This document shows positions 36,149 through 43,897 of a DNA stretch of 64,000 bases, piece by piece. Under the pieces are notes generated by a model. That model saw nothing but the letters and a program-made list of their open reading frames with translations. It was not told where the DNA came from and searched no databases. The stretch is taken from contig NZ_FNGP01000001.1 in the NCBI RefSeq assembly GCF_900103275.1, positions 248,001 through 312,000 on the forward strand, in the 5' to 3' direction. Every line of letters starts with the position of its first letter. Within the stretch, counting starts at the first letter, position 1. Source of the DNA: Tessaracoccus oleiagri (lineage in GTDB: Bacteria > Actinomycetota > Actinomycetes > Propionibacteriales > Propionibacteriaceae). The position numbers and the translations under genes were made by a program.

Positions 36149-37024
36149 TCAGCTGCTGCCGATCTGCAGCGCGTCCCAGACCGAGTCACGCAGCGTCCGG
36201 GTGGGCCTGCCCAGCAGCCGGCGGAGGTCACCGCTCGTGCGCGAGAACACGCCTTCGGACATCCGCAGGTCGGCGTCGACTATGATGTCCACCATGAACG
36301 GCGGCACGCCGGCGCCCGCGAGCACCTGGGCGTACTCCTCCGGGGACAACTGCCGGTAGACCACCGGCTTGTGCTCCATGATCTCGTCGGCCGTCGAAGC
36401 CAGCTCCTTGGGCGTCCAGGCGTCGTCGCCGGTCAGTTCGTACACCTCACCGCCGCGGACGTCGCTGGTCAGCACGGCGGCGGCGGCCTCCGCGAGGTCG
36501 GCACGGCTGGCCGAGGCGATGCGCGCGTCCTCGTCGGCAGCGCCGACGATCACGCCCTGGTCCACCGCGTACTGCAGGTTGCCGGTGAAGTTCTCCGTGT
36601 ACCAACCGTTGCGCAGCAGCACCGTGGGCAGGCCGGAGTCGACGAGCGCCTGCTCCGTGTCGCGGTGGACCGGCGCGAGGATCAACGGGCTGTCGGGGGC
36701 GTCCACGAGCGACGTGTAGACGACGAGCCCCACGCCGGCCCGCTTGGCGGCGTCGACCACCGAGCGGTGCTGCGCGATCCGCACCTCGTTGGGCCCGTTC
36801 GCCGACACGAACATCAGCCGGTCGGCTCCCGCGAACGCGGCGGCGAGCGTCTCGGGGCGGTCGTAGTCGGCCTCACGCACCCCGACTCCCTGTGACGCCA
36901 GCGCCCCCGCACGCTCAGGGGCTCGCGCGGCGGCGACGATCTCGCCGGCGGGCACGCCGCGCTCGAGCAGGTGCTGGACGACTGCGTGGCCGAAGGGCCC
37001 GGTGGCTCCGGTGACAACGATCAT
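36149..37024 (-). CDS. NmrA-like NAD(P)H:quinone oxidoreductase (QorB type)
   Basis: Atypical short-chain dehydrogenase of 291 aa. The NAD(P) site is VTGATGPFGHAVVQHLLERG. VYTSLVDAP, APVHRDTEQALVDSGLPTVLLRNGWYTEN and FSRTSGDLRRLLGRPT are typical of the QorB/QOR2 group. It likely reduces quinones or senses redox state in the cytoplasm. It interrupts the two repeat-only wall protein genes and has no obvious link to them. Confidence 0.85.
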   Translation of the reverse strand: MIVVTGATGPFGHAVVQHLLERGVPAGEIVAAARAPERAGALASQGVGVREADYDRPETLAAAFAGADRLMFVSANGPNEVRIAQHRSVVDAAKRAGVGLVVYTSLVDAPDSPLILAPVHRDTEQALVDSGLPTVLLRNGWYTENFTGNLQYAVDQGVIVGAADEDARIASASRADLAEAAAAVLTSDVRGGEVYELTGDDAWTPKELASTADEIMEHKPVVYRQLSPEEYAQVLAGAGVPPFMVDIIVDADLRMSEGVFSRTSGDLRRLLGRPTRTLRDSVWDALQIGSS

Positions 37025-37087
37025 GGTCTGCTCCTCATCGCTAGGGGTCCCTCCAACCTATGCCCGCCGCGGGGGCAGCCCGCCGGT

Positions 37088-38074
37088 TCAGGATTCGCGG
37101 CCGCGCCGGAAGCGGCGCTTGAGCCGGATGTCCGCGGGGAGCTCCGGGGCGGCGAGCCGGTCGGTGCGGCCCTGATACCCCTTCACCCGGCCGAAGCGGT
37201 CGAAGGGATCGTTGTTCCACTCCTCGCGGAGCCGGGCGATGTCCTCGTGGCTGCGCCCGATGAAGTTCCACCACATCACGATGCCCTCGTGGAACGGCTC
37301 GCCGCCGAGCAGCATCAGCCGGGCGGGGCGGTCGGTGGGGTTGTGGAGCCGCAGGTGGCCGAGCCCGGCGCCGCGGACGCCGAGCACGCTGTGGTCGAGG
37401 CGCTCCCCGTCGAAGTCCACCACGCCGGTGTCCACCAGGACGCCGTGCTCGAAGTTCGGGTCCACCGCGGTCTCCCACGTCGTCCCGGGCGTGAGGATGA
37501 GTTCCGCCCCGAGGAGCGGGGTCTCGGTGTGGATCGGGGACGACGCGTCGCCCAGCCGGCCGATGAACACCCGCGACTGCACGCCGCGGTGGTTGTCGTC
37601 GAGGGCCGGGGCGTGGTGCTGGAACTCGCGGGTGAGGTCGGCCGACTCCTTCGGGAGGACCGTCCAGAGCTGCACACCGTGCAGGGCCGCGCGGCTCTTC
37701 GTCGACACCTCCGAGTGGGCGATGCCGTAGCCCGACGTCATCAGGTTGACCTCGCCCGGCCGCACCATGGCGTGCACGTCGCCGGAGTCGCGGTGCTCGA
37801 TCTCACCGGAGAACAGCCAGCTGACGGTCTGCAGGCTGGTGTGGGGGTGCGGGGGCACGTCCATGCACTTGCCCTCTTCGGGACCGTAGTGGTCGACGAA
37901 GCACCAGGCTCCGACGAACGAGCGCCGCATGTTGGGCAACGTGCGCCGCACTTGCAGGGCGTCCTCGCCGCCGAGCGTCACCTCCTTCGGCGGGTAGGAC
38001 TCCACGACGTCGGGATGGTGCTCGGTGTGGGCGGGGCAGTCGATGACCGGCGAGTTCCGCTCCGTGTTGCTCAT
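37088..38074 (-). CDS. pirin family protein
   Basis: 328-aa double cupin. The N-terminal cupin has the metal site PHPHTSLQTVSWLFSGEIEHRDS (two His plus a later Glu/His pair). The pirin signature GVQLWTVLP follows near residue 145, then a C-terminal cupin. Bacterial pirins act as quercetinases or redox-linked regulators; the role here is open. It lies 63 bp upstream of, and on the same strand as, the QorB-like gene, so both may respond to quinone or flavonoid stress. Confidence 0.88.
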   Translation of the reverse strand: MSNTERNSPVIDCPAHTEHHPDVVESYPPKEVTLGGEDALQVRRTLPNMRRSFVGAWCFVDHYGPEEGKCMDVPPHPHTSLQTVSWLFSGEIEHRDSGDVHAMVRPGEVNLMTSGYGIAHSEVSTKSRAALHGVQLWTVLPKESADLTREFQHHAPALDDNHRGVQSRVFIGRLGDASSPIHTETPLLGAELILTPGTTWETAVDPNFEHGVLVDTGVVDFDGERLDHSVLGVRGAGLGHLRLHNPTDRPARLMLLGGEPFHEGIVMWWNFIGRSHEDIARLREEWNNDPFDRFGRVKGYQGRTDRLAAPELPADIRLKRRFRRGRES

Positions 38075-38100
38075 GCACCAACGCTAGCCCGGTGGCCCAG

Positions 38101-38125
38101 CCCCCGCCCGGGATCTGGGCGGGGG
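38101..38125 (-). terminator. GC hairpin after the second repeat-only protein gene
   Basis: CCCCCGCCC (38101-38109) pairs with GGGCGGGGG (38117-38125) across a 7-nt loop, 3 bp past the stop codon on the minus strand. There is no T tract, so it may act as an RNA-stabilising or weak terminator hairpin. Confidence 0.55.
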
Positions 38126-38127
38126 AT

Positions 38128-39333
38128 TCAGCGGACTCGCGTCAGCCGGATCTCGGGGCTCACGACCCTGCCCTCGGCGTACTGCCCGACCACCCGCCAG
38201 CGGGTCGTGCCCGCGGTCGTGGCGCCGTAGGTCAACGGGATCGTGTACTGGCCGGTGCTGCTGCTCACGCGCTCCTGCGACTTCGACCACCGCTGGCCGG
38301 TCCAGACCTCGGTCCAGACCTTGATCGCCTTGTAGTCGGCGCTCACGTCGAAGCCTCCCGAGGCATAGACGGGCTGCCCCACCTTCGCGGTGGGCACCGC
38401 GTTGATCGTGGGCCTGGACACGCGGCGGAAGAAGAACGGCTCGGTGCGGGCGATGTCGCCGTCGCCGATGTCGCCGGCGACGCGGTACCAGTAGAAGTCC
38501 GGCTTGCTCGCGCCGTAGGTCAACGGGAGCACGTAGTTGCCGGAGGAGCCGGTGAGGCCCTGCTGGGACTTCGAGAAACCCGCACCGGTCCACACCTCCG
38601 TCCACACGGGCGCCGGCCACCTGACGTCGAAGTGGCCCCACACATTGGCCGTCTCGCCGACGATCTTCACGCCCGCGTGACTCGCGGCCGGCCGCGCGAC
38701 CCGCTCGATGGAACTCGCCTCGGTGTACACCACCGCGCCGTTGTAGTAGCGGGCCCCGACACGGAAGACGTACTCGCCCGGGGTGTTGGCGCCGTAGGTC
38801 AGCGGCAGCACGTAGGACCCGGTGCCGCTGGTGGTGGACTCCTGGGACTTGGACCAGCGGCCGTCGACGAGGAACTCGGTCCACACCGGCTCGTTGGTGG
38901 CGTGGCTGCCGTCGAACCTGCCCCACGTGTTGGTGGCTTCCCCGATGAGCTTCCAGCCCGCGCTGTACACGGTCGGTTCCTTCAGGATGGCGAGGGGCAC
39001 CCAGCCGGACACGACGTCGTCGACGACGGCGCGGACCCGGTACTCGCCCGCGGACTCGATGCCGCTCCAGAACTCGTAGGTGCCGTCGGGCGTGCTCCCG
39101 ATGAGCATGATCCCGAGCCCGTCGGGCCCCTCGCTCTCGATCCGCAGCCGGCCGGAGCCGCAGCGCTCCAGCGTGACGACGACGTCCGTCTCGTCGACCT
39201 CGAAGACCACTGGCGCGGCCGGCTGGAGGTTGACCCGGCAGAGGGAAGGGGCGGCGCTGGCCGGCGCCGTCACCGCTCCGGCGGCGAACAGTGCGACTGC
39301 GGCGATCGTCGCCACCGAACGGGGGAATCCCAT
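38128..39333 (-). CDS. secreted repeat-only wall protein (paralogue 2)
   Basis: 401 aa. The signal peptide is residues 1-28 (ends ASA). The N-terminal domain (29-118) is related to that of the protein at 34825: LCRV near the start, RCGSGRL and a final GWVPL. Three repeats follow (119-213, 214-307, 308-401), more diverged than elsewhere (TNTWGRF, ANVWGHF, VYASGGF; WTEF/WTEV; WSKSQ/FSKSQ; LPLTYG/IPLTYG). No enzymatic domain. The start ATG follows CAGGAGA. The 271-bp upstream region holds its promoter and a small CCCGCC/GGCGGG inverted repeat. Confidence 0.82.
   Translation of the reverse strand: MGFPRSVATIAAVALFAAGAVTAPASAAPSLCRVNLQPAAPVVFEVDETDVVVTLERCGSGRLRIESEGPDGLGIMLIGSTPDGTYEFWSGIESAGEYRVRAVVDDVVSGWVPLAILKEPTVYSAGWKLIGEATNTWGRFDGSHATNEPVWTEFLVDGRWSKSQESTTSGTGSYVLPLTYGANTPGEYVFRVGARYYNGAVVYTEASSIERVARPAASHAGVKIVGETANVWGHFDVRWPAPVWTEVWTGAGFSKSQQGLTGSSGNYVLPLTYGASKPDFYWYRVAGDIGDGDIARTEPFFFRRVSRPTINAVPTAKVGQPVYASGGFDVSADYKAIKVWTEVWTGQRWSKSQERVSSSTGQYTIPLTYGATTAGTTRWRVVGQYAEGRVVSPEIRLTRVR
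38131..38979 (-). repeat. three wall-repeat units in paralogue 2
   Basis: Tandem units of about 94 residues. They keep LTYG, WTE(V/F) and (W/F)SKSQ but have lost some aromatic positions, so this is the most diverged set in the window. Confidence 0.8.
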
Positions 39334-39604
39334 GACGTCTCCTGGACTCGGAAAGGAAGAGCCGCTGGTTGGGTACCTGTCGTGGGTGACTTCGGTGTCG
39401 TCCAGTGGTGGCAGCACAGTAGCGCAACCGCGGCACGGAGCCGCATCGGGCCCGCCACACGCCGGGCGGGAAGTTTGGGCGTCGGACTGGGAGCGCCTCT
39501 CGGCGCGGGGCCGCTCTCAGCGGCGAAGGTTGGAGCCCGGGGCTACCGCAGCCCGACGCAACGTCGAGAATAGGCGCTGCTCCGCCCCGATCCAAACGCG
39601 ACCG

Positions 39605-40207
39605 TCAGTGGAGTTCGTCGTTTCGCCACAAGCGAGCGCAGACCGTGAGGTCGCGGGCCACCTGCTGCAGCCGGCCGGCGCGCCCGAGGTCGTGGGTGTG
39701 GCGGGCGAGTTCGGCCCGCCCGGCCACCACCACCTGGCAGAACGCCGCGGCGCGTTCGAGCGCGATGGCGAAGTCGCCGGTGAACGCCCCTCGGAGGATG
39801 GCCTCGGCGACGCGTCGCACTTCGTCGGGGCCCGGCGGCTCGGCGCCCGCGACGGCGTGGTGCGGTTCCGTCAGGTGGGTGCCGGCCGCGTACTCGCGGG
39901 CGACGCCGTCGGGATCCGCGGCCGTCCATTCGCGCAGCACGTACAGGCGGTACAGCGCCCCGGGCAGCGAGTGCGCCGGGCGGTGGGCCCACAGATCGGC
40001 GAGGACGGGCAGCCCGATCTCGTCGACGAGCGTCACGAGCCGCTCCGTCACGGCCGGGTCATCGGCGGCGCGGCCGGCGTGCAGCAGCACCGCCGCCGAC
40101 TCGTGCGCGGCGTGGAGCTCGGCGATCGGGTCGGTGCCCTCGCCGAGCGCCTCGATGGCGGCCGGCGGCTTGTAGCTCGGGCGGCGGGGCGTGCCTCGTT
40201 CGCTCAT
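39605..40207 (-). CDS. hypothetical protein
   Basis: 200 aa, not recognised. It is mainly alpha-helical and Ala/Arg-rich with no signal or membrane helix. Residues about 30-75 (ELHAAHESAAVLLHAGR, RLVTLVDEIGLPVLADLWAHR) and 140-195 (AILRGAFTGDFAIALERAAAFCQVV) look like helix pairs. Codon usage is normal for the genome and supports a real gene. It is divergent from the ACP gene cluster, with 84 bp between the starts. Confidence 0.65.
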   Translation of the reverse strand: MSERGTPRRPSYKPPAAIEALGEGTDPIAELHAAHESAAVLLHAGRAADDPAVTERLVTLVDEIGLPVLADLWAHRPAHSLPGALYRLYVLREWTAADPDGVAREYAAGTHLTEPHHAVAGAEPPGPDEVRRVAEAILRGAFTGDFAIALERAAAFCQVVVAGRAELARHTHDLGRAGRLQQVARDLTVCARLWRNDELH

Positions 40208-40291
40208 CCGTCAAGCGTAGTCCGCCCTGCCGGTGGGGCCGGGAGCTGGCGGTAGACTGACGCGAGTCCCGATGCCTACCCAGGAGTGAAG

Positions 40292-40546
40292 ATGGCCCAG
40301 ATCAGCCGTGACCAGGTCAAGGAGATGATGGCCGAGGTCATGCGTCGCCAGAACAAGGTGCTCCCCGAGTCCGAGGAGACGCCGCTCGACGAGATCGGCT
40401 TCCGCTCGCTCGACTTCTCGGAGCTCGCGCTGCGGGTCGAGGACGAGCTCGACGAGGAACTGAACTTCGACGCACCCGGGCTGCGCTCCATCCGCACGGT
40501 GGGCGACGTGCTGGACTTCATCGACGAGCTCCAGAAGGATCTATGA
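40292..40546 (+). CDS. acyl carrier protein
   Basis: 84 aa, acidic, four-helix ACP. The phosphopantetheine Ser is in GFRSLDFSEL (DSL-type site reading RSL). It carries an activated acyl group for the next enzymes. The ATG at 40292 is 5 nt after CAGGAG; an in-frame GTG two codons earlier overlaps that box. A TAGACT -10 box lies about 30 nt upstream. Its stop overlaps the ligase start (ATGA). It is clearly not the housekeeping fatty-acid ACP, given the company it keeps. Confidence 0.88.
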   Translation: MAQISRDQVKEMMAEVMRRQNKVLPESEETPLDEIGFRSLDFSELALRVEDELDEELNFDAPGLRSIRTVGDVLDFIDELQKDL

Positions 40547-41778
40547 GCTTCGAGCACCCCGACGCGCCGCAGGCCCCCCTCACGGTGACGAACCGCCTCG
40601 TCGCCGACGGCTTCGCGGGCACGTGGGAGGAGCTCGAGCCGCTCGAGCTGCCCGACCGGGCCGCGTTCTTCGCCCGCGACAACCTCGAGGCACTGCGCGC
40701 CGTGCGCCACCAGCGGGAGCACCAGCGCGAGCTGCTGATCGCCGCGCAGTCACGCTTCGAGCCTGCGCTCGTCGACGACCTGCTCCGTCTGGGCCTCACC
40801 GTCGTCTCCGGCGGGGGCGAGAACGTCCAGGAGCCGCCCACGCAGCGCGCCACCGACCCCGGCCGCATCTGGCTCCTCACATCGGGTTCCACCGGTCGCC
40901 CCAAGCAGGTCGGCCACACCCTCGACACCCTCCTCACTGTTCGCGGCAAGCAGCCCCCGCGCACCTGGCTGAACCCCTACACCCCCGGCGCCTACGCGTG
41001 GTGGCAGGTCACCACCCTCGCCCTGGCGCACCCCGGCACGTCGATGGTCTGCGTCGACGGTGGCCACCCCTGGGCGGAGATCGCGGCCGAGCACGGGGTC
41101 GACGCCGCCTCGGGCACCCCGACGTTCTGGCGCCAAGCGCTGCTCACCCAGCGCGACGAGCTCGCGGGCGTCGACTTCAAGCAGATCACGCTCGGCGGTG
41201 AGCCCGTCGACCAAGCCGTCATGGACCTCCTCGCCGACGCCTTCCCGAACGCCCGCATCTCGTGGATCTACGCCTCGTCCGAGGCCGGCGCCTCCATCGC
41301 CGTGCACGACGGGAAGGCGGGCTTCCCCGTCGAGTGGCTCGACCACCGTGCGGACGAGGGCCGGCCGGCGCTCAGCGTCGACGGCGAGGAACTGCTGATC
41401 TCCAGCCCCAACCGCGGCGACGGCGTTCCCGCCACCCTGCGCACCGGCGACCGCGTCGAGATCCGCGACGGCCGCGTCCACATCACCGGCCGGCTGGGGT
41501 CCGACGAGATCAACGTCGGCGGCACCAAGGTGTCCGCGGGCAAGGTCCGCGACGTGCTGCTCGCCCACCCGGGGATCGCCTGGGCCGCCATCAAGGCGCG
41601 CAAGGCTCCCGTCGTCGGCAACCTCGTGCAGGCCACGGTCGTCCTCGACGACAAGGGCCTCACCGAGGACGACATCATCCGCTACTGCACCGAACATCTC
41701 GCCGAGACGGAGGTCCCCCGCCGCGTCCGCATCGTCGAGGAGATCCCCCTGAAAGAGAGCCTGAAGTCCGATGTCTAA
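40543..41778 (+). CDS. AMP-binding (ANL) acyl-ACP ligase-like enzyme
   Basis: 411 aa, short for the adenylate-forming superfamily (usually 500 or more). Core motifs are present: LLTSGSTGRPKQ (P-loop), YASSEAG, LRTGDRVEI, and GRLGSDEINVGGTKVS at the hinge. A C-terminal ESLKSDV would supply the catalytic Lys. The N-terminal domain is cut down. It most likely loads an organic acid onto the ACP encoded just upstream, with which it is translationally coupled (4-nt overlap). The acid is unknown; hydroxy- or short acyl groups are reasonable guesses. Confidence 0.82.
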   Translation: MSFEHPDAPQAPLTVTNRLVADGFAGTWEELEPLELPDRAAFFARDNLEALRAVRHQREHQRELLIAAQSRFEPALVDDLLRLGLTVVSGGGENVQEPPTQRATDPGRIWLLTSGSTGRPKQVGHTLDTLLTVRGKQPPRTWLNPYTPGAYAWWQVTTLALAHPGTSMVCVDGGHPWAEIAAEHGVDAASGTPTFWRQALLTQRDELAGVDFKQITLGGEPVDQAVMDLLADAFPNARISWIYASSEAGASIAVHDGKAGFPVEWLDHRADEGRPALSVDGEELLISSPNRGDGVPATLRTGDRVEIRDGRVHITGRLGSDEINVGGTKVSAGKVRDVLLAHPGIAWAAIKARKAPVVGNLVQATVVLDDKGLTEDDIIRYCTEHLAETEVPRRVRIVEEIPLKESLKSDV

Positions 41779-42514
41779 CCCTCCCATCCCCGCCGCCAGC
41801 TGCGTCGTCGTCTCCGGCGGCTCCCGAGGGCTCGGCCTGGCCATCGTGCAGAGCATCCTCGACCATGGAGCGAAGGTCGCGACGTTCGCCCGCACCGTCA
41901 CGCCCGAGCTCGAGGCCCTCGCCGCGGCGCACCCCGACCGCGTGCACGTCGCCTCGGTGGATGCCACCGACGCCAAGGCGGTGACGGCCTTCATCAAGGA
42001 GGCGGAGCGCAAGCTCGGCCCCGTCGACGGGCTGGTCAACAACGCGGCCATCGGGCAGGACTCGCTGCACGTGCACACCTCGCCCGAGCGCATCGCCGAC
42101 ATCATCAACACGAACCTCACCGCCCCGCTGGTGCTGTCGCGCACGGTGCTGCGCCGCATCCTGTCGGGCCGCGGCACGGGGCGCGTCGTGTTCGTCACCT
42201 CGATCTGCGCCCAGCGCGGCTACGCCGGCCTCGTCGCCTACTCCGCCACGAAGGGCGGCCTCGACTCCGCGATGCGCACCATCGCCCGGGAGATGCACGG
42301 CCGCGTGCTGGCGAACTCCGTCGCCCCCGGCTTCTTCGCCTCCGAGATGAGCTCCGTGCTCGGGCAGACACAGCTCGACACCATCACCCGCCGCACCCCG
42401 ACGGGGCGCCTCGTCGAGCCCGAGAACGTGGTGCCGGTGATCGACATGCTGCTGTTCGAGGACACCAACATCAACGGCCAGACCCTCGTCATCGATGGTG
42501 GCGGTTCCATCTGA
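41771..42514 (+). CDS. SDR family oxidoreductase (FabG-like)
   Basis: 247 aa. The classical short-chain dehydrogenase layout is present: VVSGGSRGLGLAI (cofactor), VNNAAIG, a Ser in FVTSICAQRGYAGL, then YSATKGG with Tyr and Lys, and a C-terminal INGQTLVIDGG. It resembles 3-oxoacyl-ACP reductases and could reduce the ACP-bound group to a 3-hydroxyacyl. It overlaps the ligase gene by 8 nt, so it belongs to the same translation unit. Confidence 0.88.
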   Translation: MSNPPIPAASCVVVSGGSRGLGLAIVQSILDHGAKVATFARTVTPELEALAAAHPDRVHVASVDATDAKAVTAFIKEAERKLGPVDGLVNNAAIGQDSLHVHTSPERIADIINTNLTAPLVLSRTVLRRILSGRGTGRVVFVTSICAQRGYAGLVAYSATKGGLDSAMRTIAREMHGRVLANSVAPGFFASEMSSVLGQTQLDTITRRTPTGRLVEPENVVPVIDMLLFEDTNINGQTLVIDGGGSI

Positions 42515-42872
42515 CCCCGTGATCGTCCGGGTGCCGCGCGGCGAGCGGTGCCCGGACGGCTGCACCGGCGTCCACTCCTACACGAGCGACGGGATTCGCT
42601 GGTGCTGGCAGGGCGCAGACGCGGCCCGCGAGGCGATCGACGTCGAGCTGCCGACGGCCCCGCCCCCGGCGGCGGTGGCGGCCCGCTACGAGGGCGACGA
42701 GGACTTCTGGCTGGCCTGGACCCGGCTCGAGGTGGTCGCCAAGCTCACCGACACACCGATGCTGACGCTCGTCGCGCGGGGGGACCTCGGCCGGCCAGCC
42801 CCGTCGGACATCGCCGTCGAGCACCTCTTCCTGGACGGCGCCGTCGTCGCTCTCGGGCGCCGCACCACCTGA
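42495..42872 (+). CDS. small protein with PPTase-like motif
   Basis: 125 aa, not firmly recognised. FWLAWTRLEVVAKL (residues about 71-84) matches the W-x-x-K-E-x-x-x-K core of Sfp-type 4'-phosphopantetheinyl transferases, with Leu in place of the first Lys. Only about half of a normal Sfp protein (about 220 aa) is present. Two Cys near the N-terminus (CPDGC) may bind metal. Following ACP, ligase and SDR in overlapping frames, it may be a dedicated ACP-activating enzyme or a degenerate helper. The start is unclear: ATG at 42495 overlaps the SDR by 20 nt, and GTG at 42519 is the alternative. Confidence 0.6.
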   Translation: MVAVPSDPVIVRVPRGERCPDGCTGVHSYTSDGIRWCWQGADAAREAIDVELPTAPPPAAVAARYEGDEDFWLAWTRLEVVAKLTDTPMLTLVARGDLGRPAPSDIAVEHLFLDGAVVALGRRTT

Positions 42873-42902
42873 GGGCTGCTTCTGCGGTGCGCCCCGCCTC
42901 TT

Positions 42903-42962
42903 CGCCAGCGATTCCTACAAGTACCAGCGCTGCATCGCTGGTACTTGTAGGAATCGCTGGCG
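42903..42962. repeat. perfect 27-bp-arm hairpin
   Basis: Arms 42903-42929 and 42936-42962 are exact reverse complements around a 6-nt loop (CTGCAT). The arms include GATTCCTACAAGTACCAG and are less GC-rich than the surroundings. There is no following T tract. It lies between two same-strand genes, 68 bp before the next start. Confidence 0.9.
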
Positions 42963-43030
42963 GCTCGGCTCGGGTCGGCGCGGTTGGTGTGGCCCCACTA
43001 GGATGAACGGGGACGGGCCAAGGAGGCTGG

Positions 43031-43897
43031 ATGACGAAACCGACGGTCGGTGTGGTGCTGCTCAGCATGGGCAACCGCCCCGAGGAGTTGGCCCACGCGC
43101 TGGAAGGGCTCGCGCAGCAACGCGACGTCGAACTCGACGTCCTGCTGCTCGGCAACGGCTGGGTGCCCGAAGGGGTCCCCGATTGGGTCCGCACCGAGCA
43201 CTCCGCCGAGAACCTGGGCTGCCCCGGGGGCCGCAACGCCGGTGCCCCGATGACCCGCGGCGAGTTCCTCTTCTTCTATGACGACGACGGCTACCTGCCC
43301 GACCCGAACACGCTCAGCGAGATGGTCAAGCGGTTCGCCTACGACGACGTGGCGGTCGTGCAGGGCCGCGGCGTGGACCCGACCGGCAAGCCGAGCCCCC
43401 GCCGCTGGGTGCCCCGACTGCGCAAGTCCGCCGAACTGCGGGCGGGGGACGTCGCGGTGTTCTGGGAGGCGATGGCGATGTTCCGCCGCAGCGCCTTCGA
43501 CGAGGTCGGCGGCTGGTGCGGGGAGCTGTTCTTCGGCCACGAGGGCACCGACATCGCCATGCGCCTCATCGACCGCGGCTGGCGGATCCGCTACGAGCCC
43601 GACATCGTCGTGCAGCACCCCGCCACCCCGGCCGGCCGCCATTCGCACCACTTCTTCACGACGATGCGCAACCGCGTGTGGGTCGCGCGACGCAACATCC
43701 CCGGCCCGCTGCTGCCGCTGTACCTCGGCATCTGGCTCGGTGCCACGCTCGTCCGTGCCCGGAACGCCGACGCCGTCCGGCACGTCCTGCGCGGCTTCCG
43801 CGAGGGCTGGGCGACGCGCGCCCCCGGCGGCCGCCACCCCATCTCCTGGTCCACCGTCGTGCGCATGGCGAAGCTCGGAAGGCCCCCGCTGTGGTGA
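43031..43897 (+). CDS. GT2 glycosyltransferase
   Basis: 288 aa. The GT-A fold opens with VGVVLLSMGNRPEELAHAL. CPGGRNAGAP and the metal-binding FYDDDG follow, then an acceptor-side ED-type motif, LFFGHEGTDIAMRLIDRGW. C-terminal hydrophobic residues (LLPLYLGIWLGATLV) may touch the membrane. This arrangement is typical of rhamnosyl- or galactofuranosyl-type transferases in wall polymer clusters. The start ATG follows AGGAGG, and a TAGGAT -10 box lies about 27 nt upstream. Its stop overlaps the next GTG start. Confidence 0.85.
   Translation: MTKPTVGVVLLSMGNRPEELAHALEGLAQQRDVELDVLLLGNGWVPEGVPDWVRTEHSAENLGCPGGRNAGAPMTRGEFLFFYDDDGYLPDPNTLSEMVKRFAYDDVAVVQGRGVDPTGKPSPRRWVPRLRKSAELRAGDVAVFWEAMAMFRRSAFDEVGGWCGELFFGHEGTDIAMRLIDRGWRIRYEPDIVVQHPATPAGRHSHHFFTTMRNRVWVARRNIPGPLLPLYLGIWLGATLVRARNADAVRHVLRGFREGWATRAPGGRHPISWSTVVRMAKLGRPPLW

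Noticed and set aside
40292-41778. DltA/DltC-type D-alanylation system
   Set aside because: DltB and DltD are absent, the ligase is shorter than DltA, and an SDR is coupled to it, which D-alanylation does not need.
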